NCBI GenBank assembly: GCA_012032975.1
Contig: JAAUPU010000293.1
Span: 1 to 5,288 of the forward strand
DNA from: Caldilineaceae bacterium
Lineage (GTDB): Bacteria; Chloroflexota; Anaerolineae; Caldilineales; Caldilineaceae
Length of the DNA: 5,288 nucleotides
Reading direction: 5' to 3'
Part shown: in pieces, positions 1 to 5,288 of the stretch
Layout: the number at the start of each line of letters is the position of its first letter
How positions within the stretch are numbered: position 1 is the first letter of the stretch
Notes under the pieces: generated by a model
What the model saw: only the letters and a program-made list of their open reading frames with translations
What the model was told of the DNA's origin: nothing
Database searches by the model: none
Made by a program: the position numbers and the translations under genes

Positions 1-16
1 TGGGTAGACTATGTTC

Positions 17-21
17 AGGAG
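17..21 (+). promoter_or_regulatory. Ribosome binding site fixing a GTG start
   Basis: AGGAG lies six bases before the GTG at 28. The upstream ATG at 11 is in another frame, so this site supports GTG as the real start of the Rpn-family gene. Confidence 0.7.
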
Positions 22-27
22 ACAAAC

Positions 28-981
28 GTGCCGACCATCCACGACAGCGGTTACAAACGACTCTTCTCCAACCCGACCATCTTCCGACAGTTGATGGAAA
101 GTTTTGTCGACCAGCCCTGGGTGGCTCAACTGGATTTTAGCGCGGCTGAAACGCTCGACAAGTCCTTCGTTTCCGATCATTATAAAGAGACCGAAAGCGA
201 CCTTATCTATCGGCTACCCTACGGGGACGGCGAGCTTTATGTCTATGTACTGCTGGAATTTCAGTCTACGGTGGACCACTGGATGGCACTGCGGATGCTG
301 AACTATGTCACCAATCTCTACATGGACCTGCTGACAAGCCAAGACCGTCTTTCGGAATTGCCGCCCATCTTCCCGATTCTGTTGTACAATGGCGACCAAG
401 CTTGGCGGGCGCCAACCAGCATTGCAGACTTGATTCGCCCGGAACCATCGTTGGGCGATTATGGTCTGCATTTTGAATTCTTCAAGATTGCGGAAAACGA
501 ATACAGCCAGGAACAGTTGCTGAGCATCCGCAACATCGTCTCGACGCTCTTTCTGGCCGAAGCGCATTACAATCTGGAACAATTGGTTCAGGAAACGTTG
601 ACGCTCTTCGACCGCGAGGCAGACAGGCGAGCCGTTTCGTTGTTTATCAACTGGTTTCGACAATTGGCCGCCCACGGCCGGATTGAGCAGACAGATTTCA
701 GCACATTGGAGCGTGAGTTTCGCAGGAAAGAGGAGGTAAGCGCAATGTTGATCACAGCGCTGGAGCGGGAAAAGCAGGCTTGGCGCGAGGAAGGTCGTGA
801 AGAAGGTATTGAGGAAGGTCGTGAAGAAGGTCGTGAAATCGCATGGCGAGAGATCGTTCATGCCATGCGGCACAGGGGGATCGAAGTTGATACGATCGCC
901 GACTTGACTGGCCAAAGCGTCGCCCGAATTCTGACCTACCTGGAATTGGATCCAGATTCCTCGATAGGTGACACGTCCTAG
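28..981 (+). CDS. Rpn-family recombination-promoting nuclease / transposase_31-like PD-(D/E)XK protein
   Basis: The 317-residue product opens with HDSGYKRLFSNPTIFRQLME, the usual N-terminus of the Rpn/transposase_31 group. Members studied in E. coli (RpnA-E) are DNA endonucleases that promote RecA-independent recombination; the cellular role of most others is unknown. The PD-(D/E)XK core is visible as D58 in ESDLIYRL, followed by E77 and Q79 in the strand VYVLLEFQS, i.e. the D...ExQ variant common here. WMALRMLNY and PPIFPILLYNG are further family blocks. The C-terminus (about residues 230-270) is charged, probably coiled-coil, and holds four EEGR/EEGI units before a short helical tail (IADLTGQSVARILTYLEL) like the small repeat tails of this family. 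The gene is complete, with no frameshift, and stands alone, 140 bases from the next gene. Despite the family name, no terminal inverted repeats mark it as a transposon. Confidence 0.85.
   Translation: MPTIHDSGYKRLFSNPTIFRQLMESFVDQPWVAQLDFSAAETLDKSFVSDHYKETESDLIYRLPYGDGELYVYVLLEFQSTVDHWMALRMLNYVTNLYMDLLTSQDRLSELPPIFPILLYNGDQAWRAPTSIADLIRPEPSLGDYGLHFEFFKIAENEYSQEQLLSIRNIVSTLFLAEAHYNLEQLVQETLTLFDREADRRAVSLFINWFRQLAAHGRIEQTDFSTLEREFRRKEEVSAMLITALEREKQAWREEGREEGIEEGREEGREIAWREIVHAMRHRGIEVDTIADLTGQSVARILTYLELDPDSSIGDTS
787..834 (+). repeat. 12-bp tandem repeat, four units, coding EEGR/EEGI
   Basis: Four in-frame 12-base units of the form GARGAAGGTCGT lie end to end (787-798, 799-810, 811-822, 823-834). 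They encode EEGR, EEGI, EEGR, EEGR. The third codon position of the second residue pair alternates GAG/GAA, and one unit has ATT for CGT. Because the unit is a multiple of three, copy number can change without breaking the frame. Such E/G/R repeats are typical of the C-terminus of Rpn-family proteins. Confidence 0.85.
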
Positions 982-1011
982 CCTTTGGGTACGCGGCGTG
1001 CTACTGACTAT

Positions 1012-1042
1012 GTTGCCCGCCAATTCAGCTTTAGCGGGCGAC
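1012..1042. repeat. Short stem-loop after the Rpn-family gene
   Basis: GTTGCCCGC (1012-1020) pairs with GCGGGCGAC (1034-1042), giving a 9-bp stem with one G-T pair and a 13-base loop. It lies 31 bases past the stop of the Rpn-family gene. It could act as a weak terminator, but no T-run follows the stem directly (the nearest TTTT is about 15 bases on), so the role is uncertain. I see nothing else of note in the 982-1121 gap. Confidence 0.4.
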
Positions 1043-1107
1043 TGCCAACTGTATCGTCTTTTCAACCCACACACCTTGCGCCGAATGAGCGTACAGCAAA
1101 TCTCACC

Positions 1108-1113
1108 AAGGAG
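1108..1113 (+). promoter_or_regulatory. Ribosome binding site of the redoxin gene
   Basis: AAGGAG sits eight bases before the ATG at 1122. It selects this start over in-frame or out-of-frame ATGs nearby such as 1085. Confidence 0.7.
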
Positions 1114-1121
1114 AAAGCATC

Positions 1122-1707
1122 ATGGCATTTACACTGGAACTGGGAGCCAAGGCCCCCTCATTTAGCTTGCCGGCGACGGATGGCAACACCTACAGCCTGT
1201 CAGACTTTGACGACGCAGGCGCGCTGGTGATCTTCTTCACCTGCAACCATTGTCCCTACGTGCTCGGATCAGACGAGGTGACCCGGCCACCGCAGAGAAG
1301 TTTATCCCGCGCGCGTCAAGTTCGTGGCCATCAGCTCCAACAGCATCGTGACCCATCCCGAAGATGACTTCCCGCACATGGTCGAACGCATGAAGGAAGA
1401 GAAGTTCCCCTGGCTCTATCTCTTCGATGAAAGCCAGGACGTTGCGCTGGCCTATGGCGCACTGCGCACGCCCCACTTCTACGTCTTCAACAACGACCGC
1501 GAGTTGGTCTACACCGGGCGCGGCGTAGATAGCCCACGCGACACATCCAAGATGACGGTCAACGATCTGGAGAACGCGTTGGCAGAGCTGCTCGACGGTC
1601 AGCCGATCTCCACACCGCTGACCAATCCTATCGGCTGCAATGTCAAGTGGAGTGGTCAAGACGCGCATTGGATGCCGGCTGAAGCGTGTGATTTGGTCTT
1701 CAATTAG
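1122..1707 (+). CDS. Thioredoxin-fold redoxin (AhpC/TSA-like), two frameshifts
   Basis: After repair the product is 195 residues. It begins [29 protein letters not shown], the opening of AhpC/TSA-Redoxin domains. The redox pair is C41-N-H-C44 in [10 protein letters not shown], and the cis-proline loop is T117-P118 in [10 protein letters not shown]. The expected role is a cytosolic thiol-disulfide oxidoreductase or peroxiredoxin-like protein; no signal peptide is seen. The literal frame from 1122 leaves the family at R55 (1286) and stops at 1367. Adding a G after 1286 restores ATAEKFIPR, and adding a G near 1313 restores [11 protein letters not shown], after which the frame runs to TAG at 1705. 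Both sites lie within 30 bases and next to G runs. The tail ([17 protein letters not shown]) matches what I recall of the family's end, so the gene is full length apart from the two lost bases. It may be a sequencing artefact rather than a pseudogene. Confidence 0.8.
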
Positions 1708-1749
1708 GCCCGAAGCACTACCTCCAGAATTTCGGGAAACCGTTGATCA

Positions 1750-1811
1750 AACGTGGTGCGTGATGCGCGCAACAATCATTTGGAGTTGTTGCGCGCATCA
1801 CGCACCACGTT
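1750..1811. repeat. Perfect 26-bp inverted repeat (hairpin) between genes
   Basis: Bases 1750-1775 are the exact reverse complement of 1786-1811, with a 10-base spacer TCATTTGGAG. The arm core is GTGGTGCGTGATGCGCGC. The hairpin starts 42 bases after the redoxin stop and ends 61 bases before the PLP-enzyme start. No T-run follows either arm, so it is not a classic intrinsic terminator, though a stem this strong would probably still hinder RNA polymerase or protect an mRNA end. It could also be a REP/MITE-like mobile palindrome. The rest of the 1708-1872 gap shows only the ribosome binding site at its end. Confidence 0.9.
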
Positions 1812-1861
1812 CCATTCTGACCTCGGTCACACCCGACCACAGTCACCCGACGACTATCCAC

Positions 1862-1865
1862 GGAG
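1862..1865 (+). promoter_or_regulatory. Ribosome binding site of the PLP-enzyme gene
   Basis: GGAG lies seven bases before ATG 1873. It supports that start over the in-frame GTG at 1753, which lies inside the palindrome and would add 40 residues unlike the family. Confidence 0.65.
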
Positions 1866-1872
1866 TAGCCCC

Positions 1873-2987
1873 ATGAGTATTTACGACGAGCTGGGCATCC
1901 GCCCGGTGATCAATGCCCAGGCAACGTTGACCCGCCTCGGCGGTTCGATCATGCCGCCGGCCGTGGTGGCAGCCATGCAGGATGCCTCCAAACATTTTGT
2001 GGACCTGGATCTGCTGCAGCGGCGCATCGGCGAACGGCTGGCTGCTTTGACCGGCAACGAAGCCGCCTACGTCAGCTGTGGCGCCGCGGCCGGATTGGCC
2101 CTGGCCACCGCCGCATGTGTGGCCGGTTCTGACCCGGCGGCCATCAACCGGCTGCCCGACGTGACTGGACTCAAGAACGAGGTCATCATCCACAGATCTC
2201 ATCGTAACGGCTATGACCATGCCGTGCGCCAGGTTGGTGTGAAGATCGTCGAGATCGGCTTTGCGCTCAACACCGCGGCTTGGGAACTGGAAGAAGCGAT
2301 CACACCTCAAACCGCGGCCATCTTCTGGTTTCAGGGCGCAATGACCGGGCGCGGCGACCTGCCGCTGGAGACGGTGATCGAGATCGCCAATCGACACAAT
2401 GTGCCGGTCGTGGTCGATGCCGCGGCCCAATTGCCGCCCGTCGAGAATCTCTGGAATTTCACAAAGATGGGCGCGGCCCTGGCTGTCTTCAGCGGTGGCA
2501 AGGATCTTCGTGGACCCCAGTCATCGGGTCTGATGCTGGGTCGCGCCGACCTGATCGAGGCCGTGCGTCTCAATGGCAGCCCCAACCACAGCATCGGCCG
2601 GCCGATGAAGGTTGGCAAAGAGGAGATGGTCGGCCTGCTCAAAGCGGTTGAACTTTACATTGAGATGGACCACGAGGCGCGGGCGTCGCAACACGAAGAG
2701 ACGGTGATGGGCTGGTGTATGGAGTTAAACAAACACGCTGGCGTCCATGCTGAGCGTCGTTTCCCAACGAGGCGGGTCAACCCCTGCCGCGCGCCAAAGT
2801 AACCTTCGACAGCGGCAAGTCCCGCCTTGGCCGCGATGATGTTGTCCAGAAGCTGCGCGACGGTTCGCCTTCAATACTGGTCGCCAACACAGGCGACGAC
2901 GGCATCTACATCAACCCCATGACCCTGGCCGACGGCGAGGAGACGATCCTGCTGGACCGGCTGTTGCGGGTGCTGAACGAAGGATAG
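1873..2987 (+). CDS. PLP-dependent SelA/DgaE-like enzyme (fold type I), one frameshift
   Basis: This belongs to the SelA-like branch (COG1921) of PLP enzymes, which holds selenocysteine synthase and D-glucosaminate-6-phosphate ammonia-lyase (DgaE). The N-terminus MSIYDELGIRPVINAQATLTRLGGSIMP has the usual substrate-site opening. SCGAAAGLALA (68-78) is the phosphate-binding turn, D182 in VVVDAAAQLPP should bind the pyridine nitrogen, and K210 in SGGKDLRGPQSSG is the expected Schiff-base lysine. The literal frame leaves the family after F297 and stops at 2802. One extra C in the run 2763-2765 restores PNEAGQPLPRAKVTFD and carries on to TAG 2985-2987, giving 371 residues, normal for the family. 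With an oxidoreductase and a LarA-like gene downstream, a beta-elimination (ammonia-lyase) role on an amino sugar acid fits better than tRNA selenation, and no selenium genes are visible. The substrate is unknown. Confidence 0.82.
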
Positions 2988-3011
2988 CCCCGGTTCGTTG
3001 ACCAGAAAACA

Positions 3012-3104
3012 GAGATTGGCGATTCGAGATTGGCGATTCGAGATTGACACACTTTCTACGCGACGACGAAACGCCAATCTCCGGTTCCTAATCTCCAATC
3101 TCGA
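3012..3104. repeat. Intergenic GAGATTGGCGATTC repeat block with inverted copies
   Basis: A 14-base unit GAGATTGGCGATTC occurs at 3012-3025 and 3026-3039, with a partial copy GAGATTG at 3040-3046. The opposite orientation follows: CGCCAATCTC at 3072-3081 and CCAATCTCGA at 3095-3104. Each is the exact complement of part of the left copies, so the block can fold as an imperfect cruciform or hairpin around a ~25-base centre. It fills most of the gap between the PLP enzyme and the oxidoreductase. The units are contiguous with no spacers, so this is not a CRISPR array. Similar CCAATCTC-type repeats are, from memory, frequent between genes of filamentous Chloroflexota. Confidence 0.8.
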
Positions 3105-3140
3105 CATGAATCGAGCATCACGAAAGGCATTTGGAAACGG

Positions 3141-4318
3141 ATGGGCATACACCTCGGACTGGTTGGACTGGGTTCGTTCGGTAGTTCGTTCGCCGACTTG
3201 TTTATGAGTCACCCGCTGGTGGATCGCATCGCACTGTGCGACCGCGAACCAGAGCGAATGGCCGCCATTGCGTCGCGACCCTCTTGGCAGAAGAAGCTCC
3301 AGCCAAGTGACCTCTACGCGTCTCTGGACGAGATCTGTCACAGCGATCTGGATGCGCTGGTGATCATCACCCAGCCGTGGCTGCACGCGGCGCAATGCGT
3401 GCAGGCGATGGAGGCTGGCAAACATGTCTACAGTGCAGTGCCCATCACCAACATCCCCGACGACAACGAAATCCTCGATTGGTGCGACCGATTGGTCGAG
3501 ACGGTGAAACGGACTGGGAAACACTACATGCTGGGTGAAACCACCTACTATCGCCCGCAGACCATCTTCTGTCGGCGCAAGGCAGCCGAAGGCGCGTTTG
3601 GCGACTTTGTCTACAGCGAGGGCGAATATTTCCACGATGTGGATGCCAAGACCAATCTGCGCGAGGTGATGAGGCGACGCACCAGCAGTGCGTCTGGCCA
3701 GGAATGGATCGCACTACGCGAAAGATACAAAGCGGCCGGCGCGCTAAATGGGCCGATGCACTACCCCACCCACTCGACCAGCGGTCCCATCAGCGTGATG
3801 GGCGCGCACGCGCTCAAAGTCTGCTGTTGGGGTTATGTCAACCAGACTGATGATGGCTATTTTATCGAGGACGGCGCGGCCTTCAGCAACGAGACCGCGC
3901 TCTTCTACATGAGCAACGGCGCAACCATGCGCATCTGCGAACACCGCGAGATCGGCCACACCGAGCGCGAGATATTCCGAGTCTATGGCACACAGGCCAG
4001 CTTTGAAAACGATACCTGGGTCGACAAGCTGTCCGAGACGCCCGTATCGCTGGCGGAGATGCGTGACCCGCTGCCGGATGAGGTGATCGAGGCCTTTCGA
4101 GAAGTCAACCAGACTTCCGATTTTATGGCGGACATGGCGGCTCGCACGCCTATCTGGCCAATGAATTCGTCGAAGCGGTCGCCCAGGATCGCGTTCCAGC
4201 CATCCACGTCTGGGAAGCCGTGCGCTATATGGCCGCCGGCGTCACTGCGCACCAGTCTGCATTGCGCGATGGCGAACTGCTCACCATCCCAGACTGGGGC
4301 GATGCGCCCACTTCTTGA
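3141..4318 (+). CDS. Gfo/Idh/MocA-family oxidoreductase, one frameshift
   Basis: The N-terminus MGIHLGLVGLGSFG holds the Rossmann GxGxxG (G9-G14), and D34 at the end of the second strand suggests NAD(H) preference. TQPWLHA (77-83) and MEAGKHVYSAVP (90-101) follow the Gfo/Idh pattern, but the usual EKP motif reads AVP here, so its conserved lysine is absent. The C-terminal half contains MHYPTHSTSGPISVMG (206-221), whose histidines may line the active site, and FSNETALFYMSNGATMRICE. The literal frame departs after F328 and runs on to 4640 through the next gene. One extra T in the TTTT at 4121-4124 restores YGGHGGSHAYLANEFVEAV and ends at TGA 4316-4318, giving 392 residues, normal for the family. 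The start is ATG 3141, preceded by a weak GGAAACGG. It probably oxidises or reduces a sugar or sugar acid in the cytosol, in the same unit as its neighbours. Confidence 0.83.
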
Positions 4319-4355
4319 ACAGAGTCCATCCGTTCGCAAAACCATCACACATCAC

Positions 4356-4361
4356 GGGAGG
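4356..4361 (+). promoter_or_regulatory. Ribosome binding site of the LarA-like gene
   Basis: GGGAGG ends five bases before ATG 4367, in the 48-base gap after the oxidoreductase stop. This short gap and good site support co-transcription, and show that the oxidoreductase does not really extend to 4640. Confidence 0.7.
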
Positions 4362-4366
4362 AAGTC

Positions 4367-5088
4367 ATGGTCACCGCAATTCGTGAAGCGCCAAGCCACA
4401 CAGCCGCGATTCCGTCGCGCGCCTGGTATGGAGACGAAGAACTCGAACTGGTCTTCCCCCCAGGCTGGGAAGTCACCCTGCTCGGCCCAAACGATGCCCC
4501 CAAGCTTTCTGCCGCGCAGATCGAAGCTGCGTTCGATAACCCCATCGGCACGCCGCGCATCAGCCAGTTGGCGAGCGGACGCAAGAGCGCGGCCATCGTT
4601 GTCGATGACCTCAGCAGACCGACGCCAGCAGCCGAGTTGATTCCCCACGTCCTGCGCGAATTGAGCGCGCGGGGATCCCGCAAGACGAGATTCGTTTCGT
4701 CGTGGGCGGAGGCTCGCACCGTCCGTTGACCGACGAGGAGATCGTCAAGAAGGTGGGTGCGGACGTCGCCGCGCGTTTCCAGGTCACCAGCCACGACTGT
4801 TACAGCGGCAACCTGCGCGGGCTGGGCAGCCTGCCCGACGGCACGCCGCTCTACTTCGACCCGGTGGTGGTGGAGGCTGACTTCAAGATGACCGTCGGCG
4901 GCATCTATCCCCACGGTGCGGTTGGCTTTGGCGGCGGCTCCAAGCTGATCCTGCCCGGTGTGGCCGGCTTTGCCACCATGTTCCATTTCCACACCTTTTA
5001 CCCCAGCCGCGGCCAGGCCGTGATCGAGCGCGTCAGCGGGCCGCCGGACCATCGCGATGCTTCGGAGGCCGCGGCGCGCGTCCTCGGC
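4367..5088 (+). CDS. LarA-like nickel-pincer racemase/epimerase, 5' part only, one frameshift
   Basis: The protein matches the lactate racemase LarA (DUF2088) family, whose characterised members use a nickel-pincer nucleotide bound to a lysine to racemise or epimerise alpha-hydroxy acids. [10 protein letters not shown] (78-87) is the family D-x-S/T-R motif. The literal frame then goes astray near 4661-4671 and stops at 4729. One extra G there restores [24 protein letters not shown]. In the repaired numbering H118, H183 ([16 protein letters not shown]), K193 and H209 fall at the spacing I recall for H108, H174, K184 and H200 of Lactiplantibacillus LarA, so the cofactor lysine and the nickel/catalytic histidines are all present. 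Family resemblance ends at about EAAARVLG (residue 241). A full protein is about 420 residues, so the C-terminal domain is missing and the DNA beyond is antisense to a biotin carboxylase. No larB, larC or larE is in view. The substrate may not be lactate. Confidence 0.82.
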
Positions 5089-5090
5089 GC
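5066..5090. other. Junction between LarA-like gene and biotin carboxylase gene
   Basis: Left of about 5066 the plus strand is clearly LarA-like; right of about 5090 the minus strand is clearly biotin carboxylase. The bases between, including GCGCGTCCTCGGC, fit both proteins: ARVLG on plus and AEDA on minus. This shared segment looks like a microhomology join. Both genes are cut inside conserved domains and meet 3' end to 3' end with no intergenic space. It may be an assembly chimera or a real inversion or deletion endpoint. Confidence 0.7.
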
Positions 5091-5288
5091 ATATTCGAAC
5101 TTCAATAGCGTGGCCATCCTGCCGGAGCGTCGATTGAGCAAACGGCAGCCTTTCTCCCGCGGCGATGCGGATCTGGGCCCGAACCAGATCGTGCCCGGTG
5201 GTCAGCTCGGTGACGGGGTGCTCGACCTGGAGGCGGGTGTTCACCTCTAGAAAGTAGAACTCACCGCCGGCATCAAGCAGGAATTCGA
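5080..5288 (-). CDS. Biotin carboxylase (acyl-CoA carboxylase alpha-type), internal fragment
   Basis: Read leftwards from 5286, the minus strand encodes 69 residues from [20 protein letters not shown] to [11 protein letters not shown]. This is the C-terminal part of the ATP-grasp domain of biotin carboxylase, which carboxylates biotin using ATP and bicarbonate. Compared with E. coli AccC, the first E is E276, and EVNTRLQVE carries the counterparts of E288, N290, R292, Q294, V295 and E296; the R in EVRICAED matches R338. The [11 protein letters not shown] wording resembles the alpha subunits of methylcrotonyl- or other acyl-CoA carboxylases as much as AccC, so no symbol is given. The 5' part lies beyond the right edge. 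The 3' part (roughly 110 residues for AccC, more for a biotin-carrier fusion) is missing because the sequence changes to antisense LarA at about 5090-5066. The frame stays open through LarA antisense to 4345, but those residues are not protein-like. Confidence 0.85.

Noticed and set aside
214..1074. Long minus-strand open frame opposite the Rpn-family gene
   Set aside because: It lies opposite a complete gene with clear family motifs and a ribosome binding site, and its product resembles nothing.
1281..1320. Programmed ribosomal frameshifting in the redoxin gene
   Set aside because: Two shifts in 30 bases, no slippery heptamer or downstream pseudoknot evident, and the same kind of break occurs in three unrelated genes nearby.
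1753..1872. In-frame N-terminal extension of the PLP enzyme from GTG 1753
   Set aside because: It is encoded by the palindrome and spacer, has no family resemblance, and ATG 1873 has its own GGAG site and a typical family N-terminus.
3012..3104. CRISPR array
   Set aside because: The repeats are 14 bases, contiguous and without spacers, and also occur inverted.
2871..3635. Minus-strand open frame over the PLP-enzyme end and oxidoreductase start
   Set aside because: It crosses the repaired 3' end of one gene, the repeat block and the 5' end of another; a shadow frame with no motifs.
4319..4640. Oxidoreductase reading on past 4318 to 4640
   Set aside because: The residues after 4124 in that frame are arginine/serine/proline-rich shadow sequence, while the next frame gives the conserved C-terminus and a stop at 4318.
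4345..5065. Minus-strand extension of the biotin carboxylase frame
   Set aside because: This stretch is the antisense of the LarA-like gene; only about 5080-5288 reads as biotin carboxylase.
5089..5250. Plus-strand C-terminal tail of the LarA-like frame
   Set aside because: It is antisense of conserved biotin carboxylase and does not resemble LarA.

Overview
The window is a piece of GC-rich bacterial chromosome. It looks like a Chloroflexota (Caldilinea/Anaerolineae-type) or similar environmental draft contig. That placement is an inference from protein flavour (a standalone Rpn-family nuclease, a CNHCPY redoxin, a DgaE/SelA-like enzyme, a LarA-like protein) and from intergenic hairpin repeats; no rRNA or other marker gene is present to prove it.

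Layout: (1) 28-981, an intact Rpn/transposase_31-family PD-(D/E)XK protein with a GTG start and a C-terminal EEGR repeat. (2) 1122-1707, a thioredoxin-fold/AhpC-TSA-like redoxin. (3) 1750-1811, a perfect 26-bp inverted repeat between genes. (4) 1873-2987, a PLP-dependent SelA/DgaE-like enzyme. (5) 3012-3104, a second repeat-rich intergenic block built on GAGATTGGCGATTC units with inverted copies. (6) 3141-4318, a Gfo/Idh/MocA-family oxidoreductase. (7) 4367 to about 5088, the first ~240 residues of a LarA-like (nickel-pincer racemase family) protein. (8) about 5080 to 5288 on the minus strand, 69 residues of a biotin carboxylase, running off the right edge.

Genes 4, 6 and 7 point the same way and fit a sugar-acid or hydroxy-acid catabolic cassette: a PLP lyase-type enzyme, an NAD(P)-dependent oxidoreductase and a racemase/epimerase. 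The substrate cannot be read from the sequence.

Two quality issues dominate. First, four consecutive genes (redoxin, PLP enzyme, oxidoreductase, LarA-like) are each broken by one or two frameshifts. All five are repaired by adding one base, mostly in or next to a short homopolymer, and the family sequence resumes at once in the next frame. Systematic sequencing error is the simplest explanation; multiple pseudogenes are the alternative. Second, the LarA-like gene stops matching its family at about 5070-5090 and becomes, on the opposite strand, a biotin carboxylase that is also cut mid-domain. This is a chimeric join or a real rearrangement. The reading frames reconstructed here are more informative than the literal open reading frames.
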